In this document: in pieces, positions 7,639 through 15,854 of the stretch | How positions within the stretch are numbered: the first letter of the stretch is position 1 | How the letters are laid out: every line of letters begins with the position of its first letter | Assembly: GCA_023386965.1 (NCBI GenBank) | Contig: JAEWIR010000007.1 | Location: 1-33,085, forward strand | Direction of reading: 5' to 3' | DNA from: Bacteroidota bacterium | GTDB taxonomy: Bacteria; Bacteroidota; Bacteroidia; Flavobacteriales; Weeksellaceae | Length of the DNA: 33,085 nucleotides | Made by a program: the position numbers and the translations under genes | Notes under the pieces: model-generated | The model's database searches: none | The model's input: the letters and a program-made list of their open reading frames with translations, nothing else | What the model was told of the DNA's origin: nothing

Positions 7639-8652
7639 TTAATTCCCATTATTTATTTCGGTCATAATTTCCGAAAACAGATGTGCGGATTTGAGCCTAT
7701 CCTGAAGGTTGAACATTGTAGAAACAACGATGAGTTCATCTACGCCAGTTTCTTCCAGGAACTGCCTGATTTCCCTTTTCACAGTTTCGCGGCTTCCCAC
7801 AAAGGAGTATTTCAGCATTTGCTGCACCGCCGGATGATGGAACATCTCTTCCAGATCGTCCGTCATTGGTCCGGGCGGATAAAGCGGATCTCGGGCACCT
7901 GTAAGTATGCCAATAAACATTCGAATCAGCGACGTAAAGAGTTCCTGCGCTTCTTCATCCGTATCTGCGACATATACATTCACACCAGCAATGGTGTAAG
8001 GCTTTTCCAAAAACTCTGAGGGCTGGAATTCGTCACGGTAAATCCGCAGCGCACTGTGCAGATGTGTGGTTGCGAAATGGCTGGCAAAAGCATATGGCAA
8101 ACCTTTTTGAGCCGCAAGATGCGCACTGTCGGTACTGGAGCCTAATATATAAACCGGAACGTCAGTCCCTTCGGCCATAGGCACGCGTACTTTAGCGGTT
8201 TTATTGTCCGCTGAAAAATACTGCTGGATCTTTGCCACCTCCCTTGGGAATGAATGTGCAGCCTGCATAAAATCCGAACGGATCTCACGGGCGGTTTCCT
8301 GGTCTGTACCGGGTGCACGGCCTAGTCCCAAATCAATCCGGCCCGGATATAGGTGTGCGAGTGTACTGAACTGTTCAGCAATGATAAGCGGGGCGTGATT
8401 CGGAAGCATAATTCCGCCGGAACCCACTCTAAGTTTCGTGGTGTTTTCGGCTACATAGCCAATAAGGACCGAGGTAGCGCTGCTGCCTACGGACTCGGAA
8501 TTATGATGTTCTGCAAACCAGAATCGCTTATAGCCAAGTTCTTCGGCCTCTTTTGCCAGAACCAGAGAGTTGTTTAGAGTTTCCTTAAAACTTTGTCCCT
8601 GCGAAACGATCGCGAGTTCCAGGATTGAGTATGATATTGTTCGGTTATTCAT
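7639..8652 (-). CDS. LLM-class flavin-dependent oxidoreductase (bacterial luciferase-like)
   Basis: The 337-residue protein is a luciferase-like monooxygenase of the single-component group 1 type, expected to use reduced flavin to oxidise a small substrate in the cytoplasm. It begins MNNRTISYSILELA. Family signatures are LGYKRFWFAEHHN (about 39-51), GSSATSVLIGYVA, TTKLRVGSGGIMLPNHAP, YPGRIDLGLGRAPGTD and VYILGSSTDSAHLAAQKGLPYAFASHF. The start at ATG 8652 is chosen because the frame upstream has no family similarity and would overlap the divergent regulator. The substrate cannot be predicted. Divergence from an HxlR regulator suggests the pair responds to a reactive or electrophilic compound. 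Confidence 0.92.
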   Translation of the reverse strand: MNNRTISYSILELAIVSQGQSFKETLNNSLVLAKEAEELGYKRFWFAEHHNSESVGSSATSVLIGYVAENTTKLRVGSGGIMLPNHAPLIIAEQFSTLAHLYPGRIDLGLGRAPGTDQETAREIRSDFMQAAHSFPREVAKIQQYFSADNKTAKVRVPMAEGTDVPVYILGSSTDSAHLAAQKGLPYAFASHFATTHLHSALRIYRDEFQPSEFLEKPYTIAGVNVYVADTDEEAQELFTSLIRMFIGILTGARDPLYPPGPMTDDLEEMFHHPAVQQMLKYSFVGSRETVKREIRQFLEETGVDELIVVSTMFNLQDRLKSAHLFSEIMTEINNGN

Positions 8653-8685
8653 ATTTATTATTTTCGGTGTACTGAAATGGTTCTG

Positions 8686-8693
8686 CAAATTTA
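8686..8693 (-). promoter_or_regulatory. Candidate -7 element for the flavin monooxygenase
   Basis: The minus strand reads TAAATTTG, a full TAnnTTTG match 33 bases before the ATG at 8652. No -33 TTG is clear. The divergent hxlR -7 match lies 12 bases away on the other strand. Confidence 0.45.
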
Positions 8694-8703
8694 CCAAAAT
8701 TAA

Positions 8704-8742
8704 CTTACTTTTGTATAGTGCTTTCAAAAGGTAAGCGCTATA
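8704..8742. repeat. Two interleaved inverted repeats in the divergent regulator/monooxygenase gap
   Basis: The first pair is CTTACTTTTG (8704-8713) with CAAAAGGTAAG (8725-8735), matching except for one inserted G. The second is TATAGTGCTT (8714-8723) with AAGCGCTATA (8733-8742), matching at nine of ten bases. They interleave between the two genes and overlap a -7 match, as expected for an HxlR-family dimer operator. Confidence 0.55.
8706..8713 (+). promoter_or_regulatory. Candidate -7 element for the HxlR regulator gene
   Basis: TACTTTTG matches TAnnTTTG and lies 39 bases before the first ATG of the regulator gene at 8753. It overlaps the left arm (8704-8713) of an inverted repeat, so a bound regulator would cover it. 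Confidence 0.45.
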
Positions 8743-8752
8743 TCTATAATAG

Positions 8753-9118
8753 ATGATTATGGCAAAGAGAGAATGCAGCAGTTGTCTGGACACTTTAGAA
8801 CCGGTACGTGAGGCCCTGAATGTTATAAATGGTAAATGGAAACTGCCAATTATTATCTCTGTTTCAGTAGGTAATGAGAGGTTTAATGGCATACAGGAAA
8901 GCATCCCCGGCATCAGCGCCCGTGTATTGGCCAAGGAGCTGAAAGACCTGGAACGTCACCAGCTGATTAGCCGGACGGTTACAGAAGGCCAGCCCAGCAA
9001 AATTATTTACAGGACCGAACCTTATGCAGAAACGCTAAAGCCTGTCATTTATGCATTGAAAGACTGGGGAGTTAATCATAAGCACAAAATAGCTCAACCC
9101 CTGAATTCTAAGTCTTAG
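8753..9118 (+). CDS. HxlR-family winged-helix transcriptional regulator
   Basis: This is a 121-residue protein; ATG at 8753 or, equally plausible, the third codon at 8759 (MAKRECSSC). The winged-helix core is clear: EALNVINGKWKLPIIISV, RFNGIQESIPGISARVLAKELKDLERHQLISRT and KIIYRTEPYAETLKPVIYALKDWG. All are standard HxlR/DUF24 features. Near the N-terminus C8-S-S-C11 forms a CxxC pair at the place where relatives such as YodB and HypR carry a redox- or quinone-sensing cysteine. It is divergent from the flavin monooxygenase, with inverted repeats between them, so autoregulation and control of the neighbour are likely. The effector is unknown. Confidence 0.93.
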   Translation: MIMAKRECSSCLDTLEPVREALNVINGKWKLPIIISVSVGNERFNGIQESIPGISARVLAKELKDLERHQLISRTVTEGQPSKIIYRTEPYAETLKPVIYALKDWGVNHKHKIAQPLNSKS

Positions 9119-9267
9119 CTATGTTTAGTGGTAATCATACTGTGCTGCTGTAACATTCGGCACTATTGAAAAAAATTGGTAACTTTAGATACCGGCCAGC
9201 TGGGATAAAAAAGCTTTCGGAGAATCACTATTATTTCCAGTAGGCACCGCCCTGTTCAATAAAATTA

Positions 9268-9288
9268 ATGTCTAAACCAAAGCCATGA
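9268..9288 (+). other. Six-codon mini-ORF overlapping the next start codon (ATGA)
   Basis: ATG at 9268 reads MSKPKP and stops at TGA 9286-9288, which overlaps the ATG at 9285 of the small membrane protein. It could be a translational-coupling leader or chance. Nothing else was found in 9119-9267 apart from an eight-base palindrome, CCAGCTGG. Confidence 0.2.
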
Positions 9289-9449
9289 CTTATCCACTAA
9301 TACCCATAGGACTCATCATCGTATTTATCATTTATGTGATTTATCTGGCTTTTGTCAAGAAAGATATGCAGATGCTAAGGTCTGTGCTGTACCCGGGATT
9401 ATTCTTCATTACCGTTTGGGCTCTGATTTATTATTTCATGTTAAGGTAA
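9285..9449 (+). CDS. Small two-helix membrane protein, 54 residues
   Basis: ATG at 9285 encodes 54 residues and ends at TAA 9447-9449. The sequence MTYPLIPIGLIIVFIIYVIY forms one membrane helix (about 5-23). A short basic loop (FVKKDMQMLR) follows, then a second helix (GLFFITVWALIYYFM). The two-helix hairpin, the charged loop and the terminal LR look like a real small membrane protein rather than noise. It lies on the plus strand between the HxlR gene and the convergent rhomboid gene, 31 bases from the latter's stop. Its function is unknown. Confidence 0.6.
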   Translation: MTYPLIPIGLIIVFIIYVIYLAFVKKDMQMLRSVLYPGLFFITVWALIYYFMLR

Positions 9450-9480
9450 TGTGCCTAATTACTGCGCGACAGCGAGGTGA

Positions 9481-10134
9481 TCAGATGGCTTTCTTTACAA
9501 ACACCATATAAGCCATGTAGATAAGCGGCAAGGACATGATGCCGAGGAATCGGATATTGCCTAATGCCACTTCCGGCAGCAATCCAACAGCATAAACAAG
9601 TCCGAAGGCCGCTCCGCCCAGGTGAGCAGCATGACCGATATTGTCGTGTGGTTTTGGGTTCAGCATCATATAAACGGAATAGGCAAAATACAGGAAACCA
9701 AAAATATAACCCGGTATCGGTATTGGAATGAAGAAAAAGTATATTCCCAAATCCGGAATCATAGCTATGGATGCAAAGAGAATTCCTGAAACACCGCCAC
9801 TCGCACCGATTGCCGAATACCAGGGTTGTGCTTTGTACAGATACAGTGAAAAAAGGTTGCCTAAAAGTATAGAGCCAAAGTAAACGATGAGAAATCCAAT
9901 TTCGCCAAATGCCTGCACGACGATCGGACCAAAAAAGTACAGCGTCATCATATTAAAAAGCAGGTGCATCATGTCACCATGCAGGAATCCCGCGCTGATG
10001 AGACGGATGTACTCCCTGTTGTTGGTGATGGCTCCCACATTGAATTTATATTTATCGAACAGCGGCTGGTTGCTGAAGGCGATGAAACTTATGAGGGCCG
10101 TAGCCGCAATAATGATAATCAGTACTAAACTCAT
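9481..10134 (-). CDS. Rhomboid-family intramembrane serine protease
   Basis: This 217-residue protein has about six hydrophobic segments and no soluble extension, matching the GlpG core. The conserved HGDMMHLLFNM (52-62) is followed by the nucleophile motif GASGG with Ser112, and then NIGHAAHLGGA with catalytic His171. Both dyad residues are present, so it should cleave transmembrane substrates within the inner membrane. It follows parC on the same strand by 41 bases, with a hairpin between them, so it may be the last gene of the parE-parC transcript. The substrate is unknown. Confidence 0.94.
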   Translation of the reverse strand: MSLVLIIIIAATALISFIAFSNQPLFDKYKFNVGAITNNREYIRLISAGFLHGDMMHLLFNMMTLYFFGPIVVQAFGEIGFLIVYFGSILLGNLFSLYLYKAQPWYSAIGASGGVSGILFASIAMIPDLGIYFFFIPIPIPGYIFGFLYFAYSVYMMLNPKPHDNIGHAAHLGGAAFGLVYAVGLLPEVALGNIRFLGIMSLPLIYMAYMVFVKKAI

Positions 10135-10148
10135 ATTTTTTTTGTTGA

Positions 10149-10168
10149 TGATGCGTTCAGACGCATCA
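10149..10168 (-). repeat. Perfect 8-bp hairpin between parC and the rhomboid gene
   Basis: TGATGCGT (10149-10156) and ACGCATCA (10161-10168) pair fully around a four-base loop. In the direction of transcription it begins seven bases after the parC stop and is followed by TCAACAAAAAAAAT and the rhomboid ATG. With no U-tract it is not a classical terminator; it may be an attenuator, a processing site or an mRNA-stabilising structure. Confidence 0.6.
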
Positions 10169-10175
10169 GTTTAAA

Positions 10176-12776
10176 TTACTCTTCGAAGAGATTTCCTATG
10201 GCCCCTTCCTCCGGGAAGTCTCCGTTGGCTACATCGTGGTCTATAAAGGCCACACTGTCCTCGTTCTGTTCCACTTCGTCAAATCCGGGATTCATTTCCT
10301 CCGGCTCTGGCAGGGTGATGTTGATGGTTTTCACCTTGCTTTTGGTAAGCTGGTTACCAATGGCTTTTATGCCTTTTACTGAGATAAAATCGTCGATAAT
10401 AATGGTTTCGGGATCGCGCTGTTTGTCTTTTTCTTTAGCAAAAATAATCTCTGCCTGGGCCCTGTCCACCGTAATAATCTGTTCGATAAAAGTCTTGGGG
10501 TGCTCAGAGGGTACAAAATGCTGAACATTTGGGGTATGGTCCAGCAGAAAACGTTTGATGAAATAAATTCCTTTCTCGCCGTCAAAATAAATGCAGGTAA
10601 TGGGCTGTTCCGGAATCCACTTCTCCAAAACCAGATATTCATCATCAAACCTGTTCATCAGGTCAAAGGAGACCAGTTTTGCCTCACCGTTACTGTTGAT
10701 GGTAAGGATGCGGTCGTCGCCTTTGAAACTTCCCAGCAGGGTACCGCGCGCATCCACGTTCAGGCGGCGAACGGTTTCGTCAAACCAAATTTTCCTCGGT
10801 GCCAGAGTACTGTGACCTTCCTCCTTCAGGTCGATTTTCTTAATAGTATATTTTGTAACCAGATTTCCGCGTGAGGCCCGGCCTTTTATGGCCAGCTCGG
10901 AGAAATCAATGTCTATCCTGTTCTTGCGGACACGCGCATTGGGTTTGAGCAAAACCGTCACCAGTTCTGCCTCACCGTTCGGATTGGCCGAAAAGTAAAG
11001 GAATTCGGACCCTTTTTTCTCAGAAGCCAGGGGATAGTCAGTATTCCGCGTAATGCTTGTTACCGAAAAACGCTTCATATAATAAGGACCGTCGCGTCCC
11101 TCGCGGTAAATGGTATTGTACACCGTGCGGGTATCGCCTTTTTTCCAGATGCCTACGTGAACGATGTCCTTGCCGATGAAGGTTTTAGCTTCAACTTTTA
11201 CAACTTTCATGGTCCCGTCGCGGCGGAAGGTGATGATATCATCAATATCCGAACAGTCGAAAAGGAACTGGTCCTTTTTCAGCGACGTTCCTATAAATCC
11301 TTCAGCAAAATTGGCGTAGAATTTCTCGTTGGCTACTGCAACTTTTGATGCGTCGATCGTGTCGAATATCCTGATTTCAGTCTTTCTTTCGCGGTCCTTG
11401 CCGTATTTCTTCTGGATGTTCAGGAAATAGTCTATGGCATACGGAATCAGATGTTCCAGATTGTATTTACATTTTTCAATCTTATCCTCGAGTGCTGCAA
11501 TGGTTTCCTTGAATTTATCGAGGTCAAACCTTGAAATCCTTTTGATCCTGATCTCGGTAAGCCTTATAATATCCTCTTCAGTTACCGCCCTGAGCAGATG
11601 CCCGGTGTGCGGCTTGAGTCCTGTGTCAATGGTCGTAAGGACTTCGTCCCAGGATTTAACTTCCTCAATATCGTGATAGATGCGGTTTTCAATGAAAATA
11701 CGTTCAAGCGACGCAAAATGCCAGCTTTCCTGAAGTTCATGAAGTTCAATTTCAAGCTCCTTTTTCAGCAGCGATACCGTGTGGTCGGTATTCATGCGCA
11801 GGATTTCGGAAACACTCAGGAACATGGGCTTGTCGCCCACGATCACACAGGCATTTGGAGAAATGGAAACCTGACAGTCGGTGAAGGCGTAGAGCGCATC
11901 AATGGTTTTATCCGGTGAAACATCATTGGCAAGGTGAATCAGGATTTCAACCTTATCCGAGGTATTGTCTTCAATCCTTTTAATCTTGATCTTACCCCTT
12001 TCAGTAGCCTTTACAATACTGTCGATAAGGTCTACCGTGTTTTTGGAGTACGGAAGTTCGGTAATGACCAGCAGGTTCTTTTCACGCTGAACGATTCTGG
12101 CCCTTGCGCGTACTTTACCGCCTCTTTCACCGTCGTTATATTCGGCCACATCCAGCAAACCACCGGTAATGAAATCCGGGAACACCTGAAACTTCTTCCC
12201 TTTCAGATGCGCTACCGATGCATTGATCAGTTCGTTAAAGTTATGCGGCAAGATTTTGGTTGAAAGCCCTACTCCAATCCCTTCCACGCCCTGTGCCAGC
12301 AGCAGCGGGAATTTTACGGGCAGGTCAATAGGCTCGTTGTTCCGGCCGTCATAAGATTTGGACCATTCGGTGGTCTTTGGGTTAAAAACTACCTCGAGCG
12401 CAAAGGGTGTTAGCCGCGCTTCAATATAACGGGCGGCAGCAGCAGAATCGCCGGTATAGACATTTCCCCAGTTACCCTGGGTATCGATGAGCAGTTCCTT
12501 TTGCCCAATCTGAACCATCGCATCAGTGATGGACGCATCACCGTGAGGGTGATACTTCATGGTGTTACCAACAATATTGGCCACCTTGTTGTACCGGCCG
12601 TCTTCCAGTTCACGCATGGAGTGCATGATCCGGCGCTGTACGGGTTTGAAGCCATCGTAGACGGACGGAATGGCCCGGTCCAGAATTACGTAAGAGGCGT
12701 AATCCAGGAACCAGTCCTTATACAGCCCTGATACTTTCCTTAAACTTTCCCCTTCATGGAGGTTTTCTTCAGTCAT
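10176..12776 (-). CDS. parC: DNA topoisomerase IV subunit A
   Basis: This type IIA topoisomerase cleavage subunit (866 residues) works with ParE to decatenate daughter chromosomes. The N-terminal winged-helix domain holds YASYVILDRAIPSVYDGFKPVQRRI (26-50) and KYHPHGDASITDAMV, with the active-site Tyr117 in AARYIEARL. GDKPMFLSVSEILRM and a long coiled-coil segment form the C-gate. The C-terminal part has beta-rich repeats (FIGTSLKKDQFLFDCSDIDD, then KGDDRILTINSNGEAKL) and ends in an acidic tail (EEMNPGFDEVEQNEDSV). Its placement 54 bases after parE and the absence of gyrase-type features favour Topo IV; flavobacterial copies are often labelled DNA gyrase/topoisomerase IV subunit A. Transcription is from the promoter upstream of parE. 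Confidence 0.96.
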   Translation of the reverse strand: MTEENLHEGESLRKVSGLYKDWFLDYASYVILDRAIPSVYDGFKPVQRRIMHSMRELEDGRYNKVANIVGNTMKYHPHGDASITDAMVQIGQKELLIDTQGNWGNVYTGDSAAAARYIEARLTPFALEVVFNPKTTEWSKSYDGRNNEPIDLPVKFPLLLAQGVEGIGVGLSTKILPHNFNELINASVAHLKGKKFQVFPDFITGGLLDVAEYNDGERGGKVRARARIVQREKNLLVITELPYSKNTVDLIDSIVKATERGKIKIKRIEDNTSDKVEILIHLANDVSPDKTIDALYAFTDCQVSISPNACVIVGDKPMFLSVSEILRMNTDHTVSLLKKELEIELHELQESWHFASLERIFIENRIYHDIEEVKSWDEVLTTIDTGLKPHTGHLLRAVTEEDIIRLTEIRIKRISRFDLDKFKETIAALEDKIEKCKYNLEHLIPYAIDYFLNIQKKYGKDRERKTEIRIFDTIDASKVAVANEKFYANFAEGFIGTSLKKDQFLFDCSDIDDIITFRRDGTMKVVKVEAKTFIGKDIVHVGIWKKGDTRTVYNTIYREGRDGPYYMKRFSVTSITRNTDYPLASEKKGSEFLYFSANPNGEAELVTVLLKPNARVRKNRIDIDFSELAIKGRASRGNLVTKYTIKKIDLKEEGHSTLAPRKIWFDETVRRLNVDARGTLLGSFKGDDRILTINSNGEAKLVSFDLMNRFDDEYLVLEKWIPEQPITCIYFDGEKGIYFIKRFLLDHTPNVQHFVPSEHPKTFIEQIITVDRAQAEIIFAKEKDKQRDPETIIIDDFISVKGIKAIGNQLTKSKVKTINITLPEPEEMNPGFDEVEQNEDSVAFIDHDVANGDFPEEGAIGNLFEE

Positions 12777-12830
12777 ATATTGGTCCGCGCAAGCGCGAAA
12801 TTAATTCTGTTTGTTATTAGATGCGGCAAA

Positions 12831-14714
12831 TTAGACGTTCACCTCTTCCAGTTTTTCTTTCTTGTCGATTTCCGGATCTTCCACTACCAGGTTTTCCAGG
12901 ATAAAGGTTTGGCGGTCAGGCGTGTTCTTCCCCATATAGAATTCCAGGATTTGTTCTATGGTCTGATCTTTACCTATTACCACGGGTTCCAGACGGATGT
13001 CCTTGCCAATGAAATGCTTAAATTCATCGGGGGAAATCTCACCCAAACCTTTAAAGCGTGTGATCTCCGGATTCTTGCCGAGCTCATTCAGCGCTTTTAT
13101 CCTTTCGGCATCGGAATAGCAGTAACGCGTTTCTTTTTTGTTCCGCACCCTGAACAAAGGTGTGGAAAGGATGTATAAATGCCCGTTCCGGATCAGATCC
13201 GGGAAAAACTGCAGGAAAAAGGTGATCATGAGCAGCCGGATATGCATACCGTCCACATCGGCATCTGTGGCAATGATTACCTGGTTATAGCGCAAATCCT
13301 CCAATGAGTCTTCAATATTCAGCGCAGCCTGCAAAAGGTTGAACTCCTCATTTTCGTACACCACCCGCTTAGTAAGACCATAGGAATTCAGTGGTTTACC
13401 GCGCAGTGAGAAAACAGCCTGGGTTTCAACATCCCGTGACTTGGTAATAGAACCGGAGGCCGAATCTCCTTCGGTAATGAAAATCTGGGATTCTGCTTTC
13501 CTTTCTGCCTTCTGGTCATTATAATGCTGGCGGCAGTCACGCAGTTTTTTGTTATGAAGTGATACTTTCTTAGCTCTTTCGCGGGCCAGTTTCTGAATAC
13601 CGGAAAGCTCTTTCCTCTCGCGTTCCGAAACCAGGATTTTCTTGTGAACAGCCTCGGCGGTTTCCGGATTTTTGTGCAGGTAATTATCCAGTTCCTTTTT
13701 AAGGAAATTATTCATGAAAGTCCGGATGGTTTCTTTTCCCGGCTCCATATCATTCGAGCCCAGTTTGGTCTTGGTCTGGGATTCAAAAACCGGCTCAATA
13801 ACCTTTATGGAAACAGCCGCTATAATGGACTTGCGAATATCCGAGGCTTCGTAGGTCTTATTGAGATATTCGCGTATTGTTTTTACATAGGCCTCCTTAA
13901 ATGCATTGAGGTGAGTACCGCCCTGCGTTGTATTCTGACCGTTTACGAAAGAAAAATAGGTTTCCGACTGCGATTTGTCTGAATGGGTAACCGCAATCTC
14001 AATATCTTCAGCCTTCAGATGTATGATAGGATACAGAATGTCGCCCTCCAGTTCTTCCTGAAGCAGATCCTTAAGACCGTTTTCCGAAAAAAAAGTTTCA
14101 CCGTTGAAGATAATCTTGAGTCCCGGATTCAGGTATACATAGTTTCTGAGCATCCTTTCTATATACTCTTTCCTGAATTTGAAATGCGGGAAGATCTCAT
14201 GATCCGGAATAAAAGTAATTTCCGTACCGTTACGGTCGGAAGTATCCGCCTCGTCGTGGTTGTGGGTAACTACCCCTTTGGAGAATTCGGCAACCTTCAT
14301 CCGTCCCTCACGTACCGATTTAACTTTAAAGAAGTCGGAAAGAGCATTAACAGCCTTGGAACCCACACCATTCAGTCCCACAGACTTCTTGAAGGCTTTG
14401 CTGTCGTATTTACCACCGGTATTCATTTTGGAAACCGCGTCTACCACCTTCCCAAGCGGTATCCCGCGGCCAAAATCGCGGATCACAGCTTTACCTTCAT
14501 CAATCTTGATTTCAATCCGCTTTCCGGATTTCATCACAAATTCATCTATGGAATTGTCAATGATTTCCTTCAGAAGGATATAGATTCCATCATCAGCAGA
14601 TGATCCGTCACCAAGCTTTCCGATGTACATCCCGGGCCGCTGCCGAACGTGCTCCTGCCAGTCCAGCGTCCGGATATTGTCTTCGGTATAATTAAAGTTG
14701 TTGTTTTCGCTCAT
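12831..14714 (-). CDS. parE: DNA topoisomerase IV subunit B
   Basis: This 627-residue ATPase subunit powers strand passage by Topo IV. The GHKL ATP site is complete: E50-IIDNSIDE (N54), IRDFGRGIP (D80) and VGLNGVGSKAVNALS (112-126). The transducer lysine lies in SQTKTKLGS. The TOPRIM domain has EGDSASGS (E415) and DADVDG (D484, D486, D488), which bind catalytic magnesium, followed by LYILSTPLFRV and RFKGLGEISPDEF. The length and the absence of the large insertion seen in many gyrase B proteins suit ParE. It is the first gene of the parE-parC transcript, with a well-spaced promoter upstream. Confidence 0.97.
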   Translation of the reverse strand: MSENNNFNYTEDNIRTLDWQEHVRQRPGMYIGKLGDGSSADDGIYILLKEIIDNSIDEFVMKSGKRIEIKIDEGKAVIRDFGRGIPLGKVVDAVSKMNTGGKYDSKAFKKSVGLNGVGSKAVNALSDFFKVKSVREGRMKVAEFSKGVVTHNHDEADTSDRNGTEITFIPDHEIFPHFKFRKEYIERMLRNYVYLNPGLKIIFNGETFFSENGLKDLLQEELEGDILYPIIHLKAEDIEIAVTHSDKSQSETYFSFVNGQNTTQGGTHLNAFKEAYVKTIREYLNKTYEASDIRKSIIAAVSIKVIEPVFESQTKTKLGSNDMEPGKETIRTFMNNFLKKELDNYLHKNPETAEAVHKKILVSERERKELSGIQKLARERAKKVSLHNKKLRDCRQHYNDQKAERKAESQIFITEGDSASGSITKSRDVETQAVFSLRGKPLNSYGLTKRVVYENEEFNLLQAALNIEDSLEDLRYNQVIIATDADVDGMHIRLLMITFFLQFFPDLIRNGHLYILSTPLFRVRNKKETRYCYSDAERIKALNELGKNPEITRFKGLGEISPDEFKHFIGKDIRLEPVVIGKDQTIEQILEFYMGKNTPDRQTFILENLVVEDPEIDKKEKLEEVNV

Positions 14715-14767
14715 ATAAAATGCTGCCGGTATTACATTGCAGCTTTAGCCCAAATTTCAGTAATTCA

Positions 14768-14801
14768 CAAAAATACTGATATTTAAATTTTTATGCAAAA
14801 A
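14768..14801 (-). promoter_or_regulatory. Promoter of the parE-parC operon
   Basis: On the minus strand TTTTTG (14801-14796) is followed by 20 bases and then TATTTTTG (14775-14768). This is a well-spaced Bacteroidetes -33/-7 pair, about 53 bases before the parE ATG at 14714. It is among the best-formed promoters in the window. Confidence 0.7.
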
Positions 14802-14850
14802 TTCAGCACCCTGATTAATGTCTTTTTAGCGCAGGTTCAAGGATTTAATA

Positions 14851-14881
14851 AAATAAAAAAGCGGGCTGTATAAACCCGCTT
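14851..14881 (-). terminator. Rho-independent terminator of the AIM24-family gene
   Basis: On the minus strand AAGCGGG and CCCGCTT (14881-14875 and 14865-14859) form a seven-pair G/C-rich stem with a nine-base loop, followed by TTTTTTATTT. It lies 26 bases after the stop of the TIGR00266 gene and insulates the parE promoter. Confidence 0.88.
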
Positions 14882-14907
14882 AAAATCCATTTACTGATAA
14901 CCGGTCT

Positions 14908-15690
14908 TTAAAATCCGTCACCGTCCAGGAGATTACCCAATTTTCCGAGTACACTTCCTTCTTCACCTTTTTTTCCGGTTCCGAACTGTAGTATACGAGC
15001 AGCCAGTCGGGAAATGGGCAGGGTCTGTATCCAAACTGTTCCGGGACCGCGAAGTTGCGCAAAAAAGAGTCCTTCGCCGCCAAAAATGGAGTTCTTGATG
15101 CCACCCACAAACTGGATATCATAATCCACTTCTTTGGTAAAAGCAACGATACAGCCGGTGTCGATCTTGAGTATTTCGCCGGGCTGCAACTGTTTCTCAA
15201 TTACGTGGCCGCCACTGTGCACAAAACTCATCCCGTCTCCCTCCAATTTCTGCATTATGAATCCTTCGCCACCGAAAAGCCCTGTACCCAGCTTTTTCTG
15301 AAATTCAATACCTACAGATACTCCTTTGGCAGCGCACAGGAAGCTGTCCTTCTGGCAGATTACCCTTCCACCCAGCCGCGAAAGATCCAACGCGATTATT
15401 TTTCCTGAATAAGGTGCTGCGAAAGACACCTGCCTTTTCTGACTGGATATATTTGTATAAGCTGTCATGAAGAGATTCTCACCGGTAAGCAAACGTTTGC
15501 CTGCCGAGAACAGTTTGCCCATAAGGCCTTTTTCATTACCGTCGCCAAACATGGTTTCCATCTGTATGCCGTCGGTCATCATCATAAAACTTCCCGGCTC
15601 GGAAATGACGCTTTCATTAGGATCCAGTTCAATCTCCACACACTGCATTTCTTCTCCATGTATCCTGTAATCGATTTCGTGGTTATTCAT
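14908..15690 (-). CDS. AIM24/TIGR00266 family protein
   Basis: This 260-residue soluble protein starts MNNHEIDYRIHGEEMQCVEIEL and matches the TIGR00266/AIM24 family, a beta-rich fold of paired double-stranded helices. Diagnostic segments are ESVISEPGSFMMMTDGIQME, GLMGKLFSAGKRLLTGENLFMTAYTN, KIIALDLSRLGGRVICQKDSFLCAA, LEGDGMSFVHSGGHVIEKQL and LRGPGTVWIQTLP near the end. Bacterial members have no settled function; the yeast relative affects mitochondrial inner-membrane organisation. There is no signal peptide. It is a single-gene transcript with a clear terminator. Upstream I see only a near -7 match (TAATTTTA). Confidence 0.92.
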   Translation of the reverse strand: MNNHEIDYRIHGEEMQCVEIELDPNESVISEPGSFMMMTDGIQMETMFGDGNEKGLMGKLFSAGKRLLTGENLFMTAYTNISSQKRQVSFAAPYSGKIIALDLSRLGGRVICQKDSFLCAAKGVSVGIEFQKKLGTGLFGGEGFIMQKLEGDGMSFVHSGGHVIEKQLQPGEILKIDTGCIVAFTKEVDYDIQFVGGIKNSIFGGEGLFFAQLRGPGTVWIQTLPISRLAARILQFGTGKKGEEGSVLGKLGNLLDGDGF

Positions 15691-15854
15691 AGCTTTTTTA
15701 ATTTTCGTATAAAATTACTAAAAATGGATATTATCTGAAATTTTGCTTAAAATTTGATCAAATCTCATTTTAGATTTAAAGTACAATAAAATTTCTTAAA
15801 AGTTTTTATACTGGTAATCAATCACTTAAACGACATTAGCAAAATTTTACACTA

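Noticed and set aside
7621..7642. Possible terminator between the convergent DUF2130 and monooxygenase genes
   Set aside because: Only a five-pair TTAAG/CTTAA stem is visible, it overlaps the monooxygenase stop, and no T-tract follows in either direction.
8653..8934. 94-residue N-terminal extension of the flavin monooxygenase
   Set aside because: It has no family similarity, crosses the divergent promoter region and overlaps the HxlR gene; ATG 8652 starts the conserved domain.
13983..14603. 206-codon open frame on the plus strand, antisense to parE
   Set aside because: It lies wholly within parE, whose motifs are intact; it has no recognisable domains or promoter and is a shadow of the coding frame.
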